Shown here one piece after another: positions 8,550 through 15,946 of a stretch of DNA of 28,188 nucleotides. The position numbers were made by a program, and so were the translations under genes. The notes beneath the pieces are model-generated. The model searched no databases. It was not told the origin of the DNA and saw only the letters and a program-made list of their open reading frames with translations. The stretch is from Candidatus Peregrinibacteria bacterium (GTDB taxonomy: Bacteria; Patescibacteriota; Gracilibacteria; UM-FILTER-43-11). The stretch spans positions 1 to 28,188 of the forward strand of contig JAFGNE010000020.1 of NCBI GenBank assembly GCA_016927155.1, given 5' to 3'. Within the stretch, counting starts at the first letter, position 1. Each line of letters opens with the position of its first letter.

Positions 8550-9650
8550 ATGAACATGAAACGTTTTTTACCGTTTAAATTATTCATCCTTTTTGCCGTG
8601 CCCCTTTTTGTCCTTACCGCCTGCGGCGGTGGTAATGAAGCTCCTGCTGCCGTCATCCAGAAGTTCAAACAGGCGGCCACGGAAATCAAATCAGGCGATA
8701 TTGCGGCTAATATCACGGTTAAAGGCATCGGGGCCGGTTCTTTGGAAGAAGAGACGGCACCAACCCATGAAACGATGGACCTTATCGGAAAATTAGCGGC
8801 CAAATTTGACCGAAGGGATGATGAAGCCCGTACCGCTGACGTTAAAATCGATTTGGCCGGCAATATGGTCGCGGCGGACCAATCTTTTTCCGGCAGTATT
8901 GTTTTGAATCTCATTTCTGTCGGTGAAGATTTTTATGCCAACCTTTCCAAGCTGGAAACGAGCGACGAAAGCCTGACCAGCGTCCAGCCTTTTATTCAAA
9001 AATACATGGGCCAATGGCTCCATGTTTCCAACGATTTTATTCCGGAAAACATCCGCAACCTGCAGTCTAAAGATGAAGCGGCTAAAGCCATGGAAGAACA
9101 ACTTAAAAAACTTTTCCTGGAAACAAACCTTTTCTCTGTCGCCAAGGAGTTCGGCGTTGAAAAAATAAGCGGCACCAGCTGTTATCATTACGGTGTCGTT
9201 TTCAATCCGGAAGGCGTTAAAGAGTATTTCCGTAAGGCCGCCGTGATTGACGGCCGTGAGCTTACGGACGCCGAAGTGGAAGACGCCGCCAAAATCGCCT
9301 CTTACCTCACCAATGCGGAACTTTGGATTGGTATGAAGGATTACCATCTGTACAAGGGGCTTGCCACGCTAACCAGTGGTCCCGCCAGCGGTTCGTCCGA
9401 AGTTAAATTTGATATCGTTTTTAGCGGTAACGCTTATAACAAGGATGTGAAAGTCGAAGCGCCACAGGACGCCCAGGAATTCAATCCGCTGGAACTTCTG
9501 ATGGGTACCACCGCTCTCCCCACCGGTGAGAGTTTTCCCGCTTTGACAGGAGATGAAGCGGCCGCCTTGGAAGGGCTGGAAGGCATGGAGGGCCTGGATC
9601 AAGCCACTTTGGACGCTTTGATGGAAGCGCAGGAAGGTGCCGAGGAATAA
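8550..9650 (+). CDS. putative lipoprotein of unknown function
   Basis: This is a 366-aa protein with a lipoprotein signal peptide: Lys/Arg near the N-terminus, a hydrophobic stretch, then the lipobox LTAC with Cys near residue 25, followed by Gly residues. The mature part is predicted to be lipid-anchored on the outer face of the membrane. Alternating beta strands and the segment PFIQKYMGQWLHVSND suggest a LolA/LppX-like open beta-sheet (fold inference). The last 40 residues are Glu/Ala-rich and probably disordered. The start may be ATG 8550 or ATG 8556. It follows enolase after a 112-nt spacer in which I see no convincing promoter, and it is followed by a clear terminator. Ligand unknown. 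Confidence 0.8.
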   Translation: MNMKRFLPFKLFILFAVPLFVLTACGGGNEAPAAVIQKFKQAATEIKSGDIAANITVKGIGAGSLEEETAPTHETMDLIGKLAAKFDRRDDEARTADVKIDLAGNMVAADQSFSGSIVLNLISVGEDFYANLSKLETSDESLTSVQPFIQKYMGQWLHVSNDFIPENIRNLQSKDEAAKAMEEQLKKLFLETNLFSVAKEFGVEKISGTSCYHYGVVFNPEGVKEYFRKAAVIDGRELTDAEVEDAAKIASYLTNAELWIGMKDYHLYKGLATLTSGPASGSSEVKFDIVFSGNAYNKDVKVEAPQDAQEFNPLELLMGTTALPTGESFPALTGDEAAALEGLEGMEGLDQATLDALMEAQEGAEE

Positions 9651-9670
9651 TAGAAAATAGCTTTATAAGC

Positions 9671-9704
9671 AAAAAACGGGGGTTAAAAGCTCCCGTTTTT
9701 TTGT
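9671..9704 (+). terminator. rho-independent terminator after the lipoprotein gene
   Basis: An 11-bp stem with one G.U pair (9672-9682 with 9690-9700) closes a 7-nt loop and runs directly into a T-tract. It starts about 20 nt after the lipoprotein stop codon. Confidence 0.85.
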
Positions 9705-9762
9705 AAATTTTTATTATTAGGAATTCAGAAACGAATTTGAACATTTAGGTTAAAATTAGCCC

Positions 9763-9837
9763 ATGAACCGGCCTGATAAGCAAAGCAATCATCGTGAACA
9801 TCATGAAGAAGGGGTCAGTATTTTTCCCTTCAACTGA
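9763..9837 (+). other. candidate tiny ORF or small RNA between two terminators
   Basis: The spacer contains an ATG-initiated 24-codon frame (MNRPDKQSNHREHHEEGVSI and four more residues) ending in TGA at 9837. A -10-like TAAAAT at 9751-9756 lies exactly 7 nt before the ATG, so a transcript could be leaderless or simply a non-coding RNA of about 105 nt. There is no good -35 box. The 3' half can form two mutually exclusive stems, 9808-9813 with 9826-9831 and 9815-9819 with 9833-9837. Coding potential cannot be judged from one sequence. Confidence 0.3.
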
Positions 9838-9839
9838 TA

Positions 9840-9871
9840 GCCCCATTCCTTTATAATGGGCATGTTTTTTT
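9840..9871 (+). terminator. terminator-like hairpin upstream of purL
   Basis: CCCATT (9842-9847) pairs with AATGGG (9855-9860) around a 7-nt loop. A further G-C pair is possible across a bulge, and a run of seven T follows at 9865-9871. It would end any RNA started near 9757. The 3' arm also contains TATAAT (9852-9857), so the same bases could be a -10 box. Confidence 0.5.
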
Positions 9872-9875
9872 AATT

Positions 9876-9881
9876 TATAAT
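9876..9881 (+). promoter_or_regulatory. possible -10 box for purL-holA
   Basis: A perfect TATAAT lies 20 nt before the purL ATG, just past the T-run, with an expected start near 9888 and a leader of about 13 nt. No -35 match is visible at the usual distance. The TATAAT at 9852-9857 is an alternative. The rest of the 9651-9900 spacer is covered by the preceding entries. Confidence 0.4.
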
Positions 9882-9900
9882 TTTCAGTTTTTAAAAAAGC

Positions 9901-12261
9901 ATGCCCGAATTTTTGGAATTTTCAAAAATGTCCGATGAGGAGGTCGCCAACACCCTCAAAAAAAACAAGATCGGCCTCAAGGTCGAAGAAGCCCGCAAGA
10001 TCGAACAGATCCTGGGACGTGCGCCCACGCTTACCGAAGCGGTCATTTGGGGAATACAGGGTTCCGAGCACAGTTCCTATAAAAGCTCCAAAAAGTTCCT
10101 GAAACTTTTGCCCACCGAGGCACCGAATGTCATTCTGGGGCCCAGCGAGGATTCGGGAATTGTTGAAATTGCCAGAGAGGGGAATGTGCGCTGGGGGCTG
10201 GTGATGAGCCATGAAAGCCATAACCATCCCAGCCAGATTGTTCCTTTTGAAGGCGCGGCGACAGGCATCGGGGGCGACGTGCGCGATGTTTGCTGCATGG
10301 GCGCCAAGGTCATCGGTGTGATGGATCCGCTCCGTTTGGGGAATCCCGCCAACAACGAGTGCCGCGTGATTGCCAATGAAGTCGTCCGTGGCATTGCCGG
10401 TTACGGCAACCCCATCGGTGTCCCCAATATGGGGGGAGACATTAACTTCAGCGATTCTTTTAACGACAACTGCCTGGTGAATGTGGTCGCTTTCGGCTTG
10501 GTAAAAGAAGATGAAATCATCCATTCTTATTGTCCGGATGAGGCTGCGGAAGTGGGATACGACATTATTATTGTGGGCAAACCTACTGATATGAGCGGCA
10601 TGGGCGGCGCGGCGTTTGCCAGTTTGGAATTGGATGAGAAAGACAAAGAATCCAATAAGGGTGCCGTGCAGGAGCCAAACCCTTTTTTAAAGCGCCATCT
10701 TTTGGCCAGCACGTACGATTTGTTCAAACGGCTCAAGGAAATGGGCAAATTGCACCAGGTGAGCTTTAAGGATATGGGCGCGGGCGGCAATGTGTGTTCC
10801 ACGGTGGAACAGGTTACCAAAAGGGGGTTCGGCGCTGAAATGGATCTGGAAAAAATCCATGTGGCCATGCCCGATCTTCCTCCCAGCGTGATCGCCTGCA
10901 GCGAAACGCAGGAGCGATTCGCGTGGACGTGCCATCCCAACCTTACCCCAATGATTTTGGACCATTACAACGTGAAATGGGAACTTGGAAAAGCCGCGTC
11001 CAACGCTAAAGCGTCGCTGGTTGGGAAAGTGAAGCCCGGCGGGCAGTACGTTCTTTGGTATAAAGGCGGGAAGGAATGCGACGCGCAGGGTTCCGACATT
11101 ACCGAAGGCCTGCGTTACGACAGGCCGGTAAAACCGAAAAAATACGACTTAAAAGAACCTGTTATAGACGAGAAAGCGCTTGATATGAATAAATTATTTG
11201 TTCAACTTTTAGGTTCTTTTAATATTTGCTGCCGCCATTCCGTTTATAACAAATACGACAAGGACGTGCAGGGTAATTCTGTTTTTGAAGCGGGCGAAGC
11301 GGATGCGGGGCTTATGGCGCCGCTTTTGGATCATCCCGAGGCGGGCCCCGGTTTGCAAAAGCTCGGCGTTGCCGTTTCTTCCGACGGCATTTCCCGTTAT
11401 TCCAGGATTTCCCCTTATTGGCAGGCGGCCAACGCGGTGGCGGAAGCCATGCGCAACGTGGCGGCAGTCGGAGCCATACCTCAGGCGCTTACCGATTGCC
11501 TTAATTACAATAGCCCCGAAGACCCGGAACTGATGTGGGAATTCCAGCAGGGCGTGCAGGGCGTTGCTGATGCCTGCCGCGGCATCCGTCTGAAAGAATA
11601 CCCTGATTTTCCCACGCCTATTGTTTCCGGCAACGTGAGCCTTTATAACGCTGTGGACGCTACCGCTGTCATCTGTTGCGCGGGAACTATCAAAGATTTC
11701 AGCAAAGCCATCACGTTTCAGCTGAAAAAGGCCGGCAATAAGCTTTTTTTGCTTGGCGAAAGGAGGGATGAGCTGGGAGCCGGTGAGTTTTACCGCCTGC
11801 TTGGCCATCTTGGCGCTAACGTGCCGAAAGAAGATTTTTTGCAAGCGGAAAAACAAATTTATGCAGTGGCCGATGCTGTTGACCAGGGGCTCCTCCAATC
11901 TTGCCACGACATTTCCGAAGGCGGCCTTCTTGTCACTTTGGCGGAAATGACCATGCCCCATTGCCGGAAAGGCGGAGGCAATTTAGGGATTAAGGTTGAT
12001 CTGGCGCCGGCTGGCGCCGGCCTTAAAGCTTACCAAAAAGCTTTTTCGCAAACCGGCGGGTTCGCGGTAGAAGTGGCGTCTGCCGATGTTGAAAAATTTC
12101 AGGAAATCTGCAAAAATTATGGCCTTTCCGCCATCCCTTTGGGCGAAGTTATCGCCAGCCCCGAATTCATCGCGGAAGACAATGGCAAACCTTTTGTTTC
12201 CCAGCCGCTTTCCGTCCTCCGGAAGGTGTGGACTACAAGCCTGGCCAAAGCGCTTAAATGA
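9901..12261 (+). CDS. purL: phosphoribosylformylglycinamidine synthase, PurL subunit
   Basis: This 786-aa cytosolic enzyme of de novo purine synthesis converts FGAR to FGAM using ATP and ammonia. Diagnostic segments are SEHSSYKSSKKFLK, the catalytic-region SHNHPSQIVPFEGAATGIGG, GGDINFSDSFNDNC and FKDMGAGG in the first AIRS-like half. The second half has AVSSDGISRYSRISPYWQAA, SGNVSLYN and SCHDISEGGL. This is the short PurL type, here slightly longer than usual, which needs PurQ (glutaminase) and PurS to feed it ammonia; neither is in the window. The stop overlaps the holA start (ATGA), so the two are translationally coupled. No Shine-Dalgarno sequence precedes the ATG. Confidence 0.95.
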   Translation: MPEFLEFSKMSDEEVANTLKKNKIGLKVEEARKIEQILGRAPTLTEAVIWGIQGSEHSSYKSSKKFLKLLPTEAPNVILGPSEDSGIVEIAREGNVRWGLVMSHESHNHPSQIVPFEGAATGIGGDVRDVCCMGAKVIGVMDPLRLGNPANNECRVIANEVVRGIAGYGNPIGVPNMGGDINFSDSFNDNCLVNVVAFGLVKEDEIIHSYCPDEAAEVGYDIIIVGKPTDMSGMGGAAFASLELDEKDKESNKGAVQEPNPFLKRHLLASTYDLFKRLKEMGKLHQVSFKDMGAGGNVCSTVEQVTKRGFGAEMDLEKIHVAMPDLPPSVIACSETQERFAWTCHPNLTPMILDHYNVKWELGKAASNAKASLVGKVKPGGQYVLWYKGGKECDAQGSDITEGLRYDRPVKPKKYDLKEPVIDEKALDMNKLFVQLLGSFNICCRHSVYNKYDKDVQGNSVFEAGEADAGLMAPLLDHPEAGPGLQKLGVAVSSDGISRYSRISPYWQAANAVAEAMRNVAAVGAIPQALTDCLNYNSPEDPELMWEFQQGVQGVADACRGIRLKEYPDFPTPIVSGNVSLYNAVDATAVICCAGTIKDFSKAITFQLKKAGNKLFLLGERRDELGAGEFYRLLGHLGANVPKEDFLQAEKQIYAVADAVDQGLLQSCHDISEGGLLVTLAEMTMPHCRKGGGNLGIKVDLAPAGAGLKAYQKAFSQTGGFAVEVASADVEKFQEICKNYGLSAIPLGEVIASPEFIAEDNGKPFVSQPLSVLRKVWTTSLAKALK

Positions 12262-13280
12262 AAAACCTGTTCCTGTTCACCGGCGAAGAAACGTACCTGC
12301 TCCAGGAATATGCGAAATCCTGGAAAGACGCCTTTAAGGAAAAGCACGGCGACCTCAACCTCACTTCGCTTGACGCCCGCGAAGCGGGCGTCAGGGAGAT
12401 CATGACTGCCATTGAAACCCTTCCTTTTTTAGGTGAAAAGCGGCTGGTTTTTGTTTACGGCCTTCCCGACGCCCCCCCCGCGCGCGAATCTGAAGAGCCG
12501 ACGGAGAAAGACAAGAAACGGGATGAGGAATTAAAGAAATTTGAAACCTACCTTGAAGAAATACCTAAAACAAGTGTTGTCGCTTTTGTCCAGCCCCGGC
12601 CGGACAAGCGCCGTTCTTTCTATAAAAAACTGGCTAAATCGGCGGAAACGAAAGAATTCAGGGTCCTCCAGGGCAAGGAACTGATGGGCTGGGTGATGGC
12701 GGAAGCGAAAAAAAAAGGGGCGACTATCCATTACGATACCGCGGAATACCTGATCGGCCTTGTCGGCCCCAATCTTTTCCGATTGGCCCAGGAAATTTCA
12801 AAATACACGAGTTTCGCTCCGGGTGTCGCTATTACCCGGCAGACGATTGACGCGCTCACCACACCTTCCCTGGAAGCCAATATTTTCCACCTCACCGATG
12901 CATTAGGCGCCAAGGACCATCGCGAAGCCATCCATAACCTGCACATGACTCTGGCTGCGGGCGAAAACCTCAGGCCCGTGTTTTACATGATCGTGCGCCA
13001 GTTCCGCCTTTTGCTTTCCGCAAGCGGTTTTTTGCGCCAAAGCCCCGGCGCTGATTCGCTTCGCGTGGCTTCCGCCCTGAAGCTTCACCCTTTTGTGGCC
13101 AAAAATACCCTCCAGCAGCTGAAATATTTTTCGTTGCCTGAGCTTGCCGAAGCTTATGGGCAACTCCTTGCCATTGATATTGGCCTGAAAAACAGCCAGA
13201 TCCGCACGACAACAGACGACCAGGACGAACTGGCGCTGGCCATTGAGCGGTTTATCTTAAAATTCTGCAGCAAGCGTTAG
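12258..13280 (+). CDS. holA: DNA polymerase III delta subunit
   Basis: This 340-aa protein is the delta subunit of the clamp loader, which opens the beta sliding clamp. The N-terminal FLFTGEETYLLQEYAKSWK and the FLGEKRLVFVYGLP segment match the HolA nucleotidyl-fold domain, where delta lacks a working Walker A. Residues about 140-215 are the small helical domain (IGLVGPNLFRLAQEISK). The C-terminal collar domain has FYMIVRQFRLLL and ends DELALAIERFIL. Length is typical of the family. Residues about 73-95 carry a charged insert (ESEEPTEKDKKRDEELKK). It overlaps purL by 4 nt, and its stop codon overlaps that of the convergent DedA-UppP gene. Confidence 0.9.
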   Translation: MKNLFLFTGEETYLLQEYAKSWKDAFKEKHGDLNLTSLDAREAGVREIMTAIETLPFLGEKRLVFVYGLPDAPPARESEEPTEKDKKRDEELKKFETYLEEIPKTSVVAFVQPRPDKRRSFYKKLAKSAETKEFRVLQGKELMGWVMAEAKKKGATIHYDTAEYLIGLVGPNLFRLAQEISKYTSFAPGVAITRQTIDALTTPSLEANIFHLTDALGAKDHREAIHNLHMTLAAGENLRPVFYMIVRQFRLLLSASGFLRQSPGADSLRVASALKLHPFVAKNTLQQLKYFSLPELAEAYGQLLAIDIGLKNSQIRTTTDDQDELALAIERFILKFCSKR

Positions 13281-14557
13281 GACATGAAAGTGAGGATGAG
13301 GATCCCCAGCAGCAATACGTAAAACCCGAACGCGTTCAGGCCGTGTTTTTGCAGATATTTGATGAGGAAGGCGATGGAAAGGAGGCTGGCGAGGAAGGCG
13401 GTTACAAATCCAATGGCCAGAAACCTGGAATCGGGGATAACCGCCCCGCCACGAAGTGAAAAAAGGGCGTACACATTGGCCGCCAGGATGGCCACGCCGC
13501 CAAGCATGAAGGAAAATTTTGCCGCTATTTCGCGTTTGACCCCCATGATCATGCCTGCGGCGATGGTGGCGCCGGAGCGGGATAAGCTGGGAATGAGGGC
13601 CGCGGCCTGCGCGATCCCCATCCAGACCGATCGCGATGTCGTGATGGCTTCGTTTTCATTTTTCCTCCCTCTCCAGGAAGCGTAAAAATAGAGAGGGGCA
13701 GTGAGGATGAAAAAAATGCCGATGGCAGGCAGGCCCCTTAAAACCGTGTTGAGGGTTTCCTCAAAGGCGAGCGCTGCGAAGATGGCGGGAATCGTGCCAA
13801 GGATAAGTTTAAACCCCAGTGTTTCCTTTAAGGATATTTTTTTCCTGAGAAGTTTGATGCCATCTTTAAAAATTTTTACCCAGTCTTTCCAAAAGTACGC
13901 GAGGATTGCCATAAGTGACGCCCCATGGAGCAGGATGTCGAACGTGAACATTTCCTCAGGCTTGATAGGCAGTTTTACGAATTGTTCCGCCAGCGCCAAA
14001 TGGCCTGAACTTGAGATGGGCAGGAATTCAGTGAACCCCTGGAGCGCTCCCAGGATGACGGCACTCATATCCACAGAAGCGTAGAATTTTGTCTTAAAAA
14101 AAGCGGTGATCACCAGGGCGGAAATCATGAAGTAGGGGATCCGTCCGAAAAGCACGGCCAGGAGATATCTGGGGAACGAGAGGCGGAACATCCCCGCGGC
14201 CAGGGTGACCACGCGAAAAGCGGGCGTGAAACCAAGGACGACAATTCCCCAAAGCCCCCATTTTCCGATCAGTTTTTCACCTTTGGCGATGCTTTTTTCA
14301 CCGAAAAGCCAGATCAGGGCGGGATGTCCCAGGTACCTTCCCAGGCCATAACCTATGGTGGCGCCTGCAAAAACAGCGGCGGCGATAATCAGGAGAACCT
14401 TAACGAGAGAAAATTTAAGGAAAGGGGTGGCGGCCACCGCGATATCCGCCACGGGGACGGGGAGAAAAACCTGTTCCGCGGAAACGGCCATAAAAATTCC
14501 CGGATAGCCGTAATGGGCGATCATTCCTTTAGTAAATTCGACAAGCGCGTGGATCAT
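13277..14557 (-). CDS. uppP: DedA-family / undecaprenyl-diphosphatase (UppP) fusion protein
   Basis: This 426-aa polytopic membrane protein joins two families. Residues 1-160 are DedA/SNARE-associated: EQVFLPVPVAD, GYGLGRYLG, then TPAFRVVTLAAGMFRLSFPRY. Only the second Arg (R115) of the usual R-x-x-P-x-x-R motif is kept; Gly/Phe replace the first. Residues 164-426 are UppP/BacA: QGFTEFLPISSSGHL (173-187, catalytic Glu and Ser/His) and LIPSLSRSGATI (322-332, phosphate-binding Arg327). UppP dephosphorylates undecaprenyl diphosphate at the outer face of the membrane; some DedA proteins return undecaprenyl phosphate to the inner face. The fusion could do both steps of carrier recycling (inference). 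Met164 could also act as an internal start giving UppP alone. The start overlaps the CNNM gene stop by 4 nt. Confidence 0.9.
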   Translation of the reverse strand: MIHALVEFTKGMIAHYGYPGIFMAVSAEQVFLPVPVADIAVAATPFLKFSLVKVLLIIAAAVFAGATIGYGLGRYLGHPALIWLFGEKSIAKGEKLIGKWGLWGIVVLGFTPAFRVVTLAAGMFRLSFPRYLLAVLFGRIPYFMISALVITAFFKTKFYASVDMSAVILGALQGFTEFLPISSSGHLALAEQFVKLPIKPEEMFTFDILLHGASLMAILAYFWKDWVKIFKDGIKLLRKKISLKETLGFKLILGTIPAIFAALAFEETLNTVLRGLPAIGIFFILTAPLYFYASWRGRKNENEAITTSRSVWMGIAQAAALIPSLSRSGATIAAGMIMGVKREIAAKFSFMLGGVAILAANVYALFSLRGGAVIPDSRFLAIGFVTAFLASLLSIAFLIKYLQKHGLNAFGFYVLLLGILILTFMS

Positions 14558-15819
14558 GGCGATTGGAGGGAGGTTTTAGCCTGCCTTTTTTTAGAGAGCA
14601 CTACTTTTTCTATTTTTTTCTTTCCCATTTCCCTGATTTTGATCAACATGTTCTCATAAAGGATTTTTTCCTTTTCTTTTGGGAATCGGTTGAGTTTTTT
14701 AAGAATAAGCAGGCTGATCGTCGCGTTGGGGGCGAAATTAAGTTCAATGCCGAGTGTCTTATTGATTTCTTCAATGGTCGTTTCGCCATCCGCTTCCCAC
14801 CGGTTTTTTCCGAGAAGACGAATCGTACGGATATCTTTGTCATGCTCATCGGTGATGTCCCCCACGATTTCTTCCAGTATATCTTCCAGGGTGACCAGCC
14901 CGATCGTTTGCCCATGCTCATCCACCACAATGGCCATGTGCTGGCGCCGTCTCTGGAAATCGCGGAATAATTTGCTGATAGCCTTTGTCTTGGGGGTTAT
15001 GAGGGGTTTTTCGTATTTGATTTCCGCAAGCGTTTTCGGCCGTTTTTTTCGGCTCAGGAGCCGCAGAATATTATGAACGTTAATAATTCCAGCGATATTA
15101 TTAAGCCCATCCTCATAAACAGGGATGCGGGAATGGCCGTGCTTCATAAAAAAGCGGACCGCTTCCGTGATGGTCGTATGAATTTCCAGCGCCTTGATGT
15201 TTTTGGCGGTCGTCATGATCTCTTCTGCGGAAGTGTCCGTGAATTCCAGCACATTTTCTATCATTTCCTGTTCGTGCTCCTCAATCACGCCTTCCTGTTT
15301 TCCTATATCCACCATCGCCAGCAGTTCTTCCTCGCTCGTGGTCAGGATAGGGTTTTTTGCCTTAAAGAGGCGCATGAGCCCGCGGATAAACCGGTGCAGG
15401 ATCCAAACAACGGGAAAGAACAGATAAACCATTCCCAAAAGAGGGTAGGCTACCGCCCTTGCAAAAGATTCGGCATATTTCTGCGCCAGCGTTTTCGGGG
15501 TGATTTCCCCAAAAATAAGGATGATAAAAGTCAAAACGCCCGTTACGACCCCAATGGCATGATTTCCAAAAAACCGTATACCCCAAAGAGTAGCCACAAC
15601 AGTCGCCAGGATGTTGGCCAGGTTGTTTCCGATGAGAATAGCTATCAGGGCGTTTTCCGGTTTTTTTTTGAGCCGGATAATGACACTGCTCGCGAATTTG
15701 CCGTCTTTCCGTAACGTATATATTTTGGCGGACGAAAGCGAAGTGAGGGCTATTTCGGCGCCGGAAAATATCGCGGAGAGGGCAATCAGGCAAATGAGGG
15801 CAATCAGGTAGCCGTCCAT
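14554..15819 (-). CDS. CNNM/CorC-type transporter-like protein with CBS domains
   Basis: This 421-aa membrane protein has residues 1-190 as a DUF21/CNNM transmembrane domain. The FSGAEIALTSL motif, the IGNNLANILATV segment and FGEITPKTLAQKYAE are typical. Residues about 205-320 are a CBS pair (SRIPVYEDGLNNIAGIINVH and IVVDEHGQTIGLVTLEDILE), which binds adenosine nucleotides in related proteins. Residues about 335-410 are a CorC/HlyC domain (GETTIEEINKTLGIEL). Relatives are Mg2+/Co2+ exporters or regulators and are often mislabelled hemolysins. I start it at ATG 15819, because the extension to 15867 is polar and lacks a membrane-protein start. It overlaps the DedA-UppP gene, suggesting an envelope operon. 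A weak extended -10 may lie upstream between 15820 and 15946. Confidence 0.88.
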   Translation of the reverse strand: MDGYLIALICLIALSAIFSGAEIALTSLSSAKIYTLRKDGKFASSVIIRLKKKPENALIAILIGNNLANILATVVATLWGIRFFGNHAIGVVTGVLTFIILIFGEITPKTLAQKYAESFARAVAYPLLGMVYLFFPVVWILHRFIRGLMRLFKAKNPILTTSEEELLAMVDIGKQEGVIEEHEQEMIENVLEFTDTSAEEIMTTAKNIKALEIHTTITEAVRFFMKHGHSRIPVYEDGLNNIAGIINVHNILRLLSRKKRPKTLAEIKYEKPLITPKTKAISKLFRDFQRRRQHMAIVVDEHGQTIGLVTLEDILEEIVGDITDEHDKDIRTIRLLGKNRWEADGETTIEEINKTLGIELNFAPNATISLLILKKLNRFPKEKEKILYENMLIKIREMGKKKIEKVVLSKKRQAKTSLQSP

Positions 15820-15895
15820 GAAAAAAGGTTTATTTGTTCTTTTGTCTTGCACGTTACACTTTATCAAATTCCGTGCCCGCCTTGAAGCTTATTTT

Positions 15896-15923
15896 TTGCT
15901 TTTTCGTCCCGATTCCCTATTAT
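15896..15923 (+). promoter_or_regulatory. possible argS promoter
   Basis: TTGCTT (15896-15901) and TATTAT (15918-15923) are 16 nt apart, with an expected start near 15930, 17 nt before the argS ATG. The -35 matches consensus at 3 of 6 positions and the -10 at 5 of 6. Confidence 0.4.
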
Positions 15924-15946
15924 TAAGGCAAGTTTTAACCGGTATT

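Noticed and set aside
12258..12261. Recoding of TGA as glycine, as in Gracilibacteria or Absconditabacteria
   Set aside because: purL, thyA and the CNNM gene end at TGA at their expected family C-termini within ATGA overlaps, so TGA is a stop.
13277..13280. Overlapping stop codons of holA and the DedA-UppP gene as a special regulatory site
   Set aside because: This is an ordinary convergent overlap in a compact genome; no hairpin is visible there.
15818..15946. N-terminal 43-residue extension of ArgRS
   Set aside because: It overlaps the divergent CNNM start, is hydrophobic and not ArgRS-like, and contains the predicted argS promoter.
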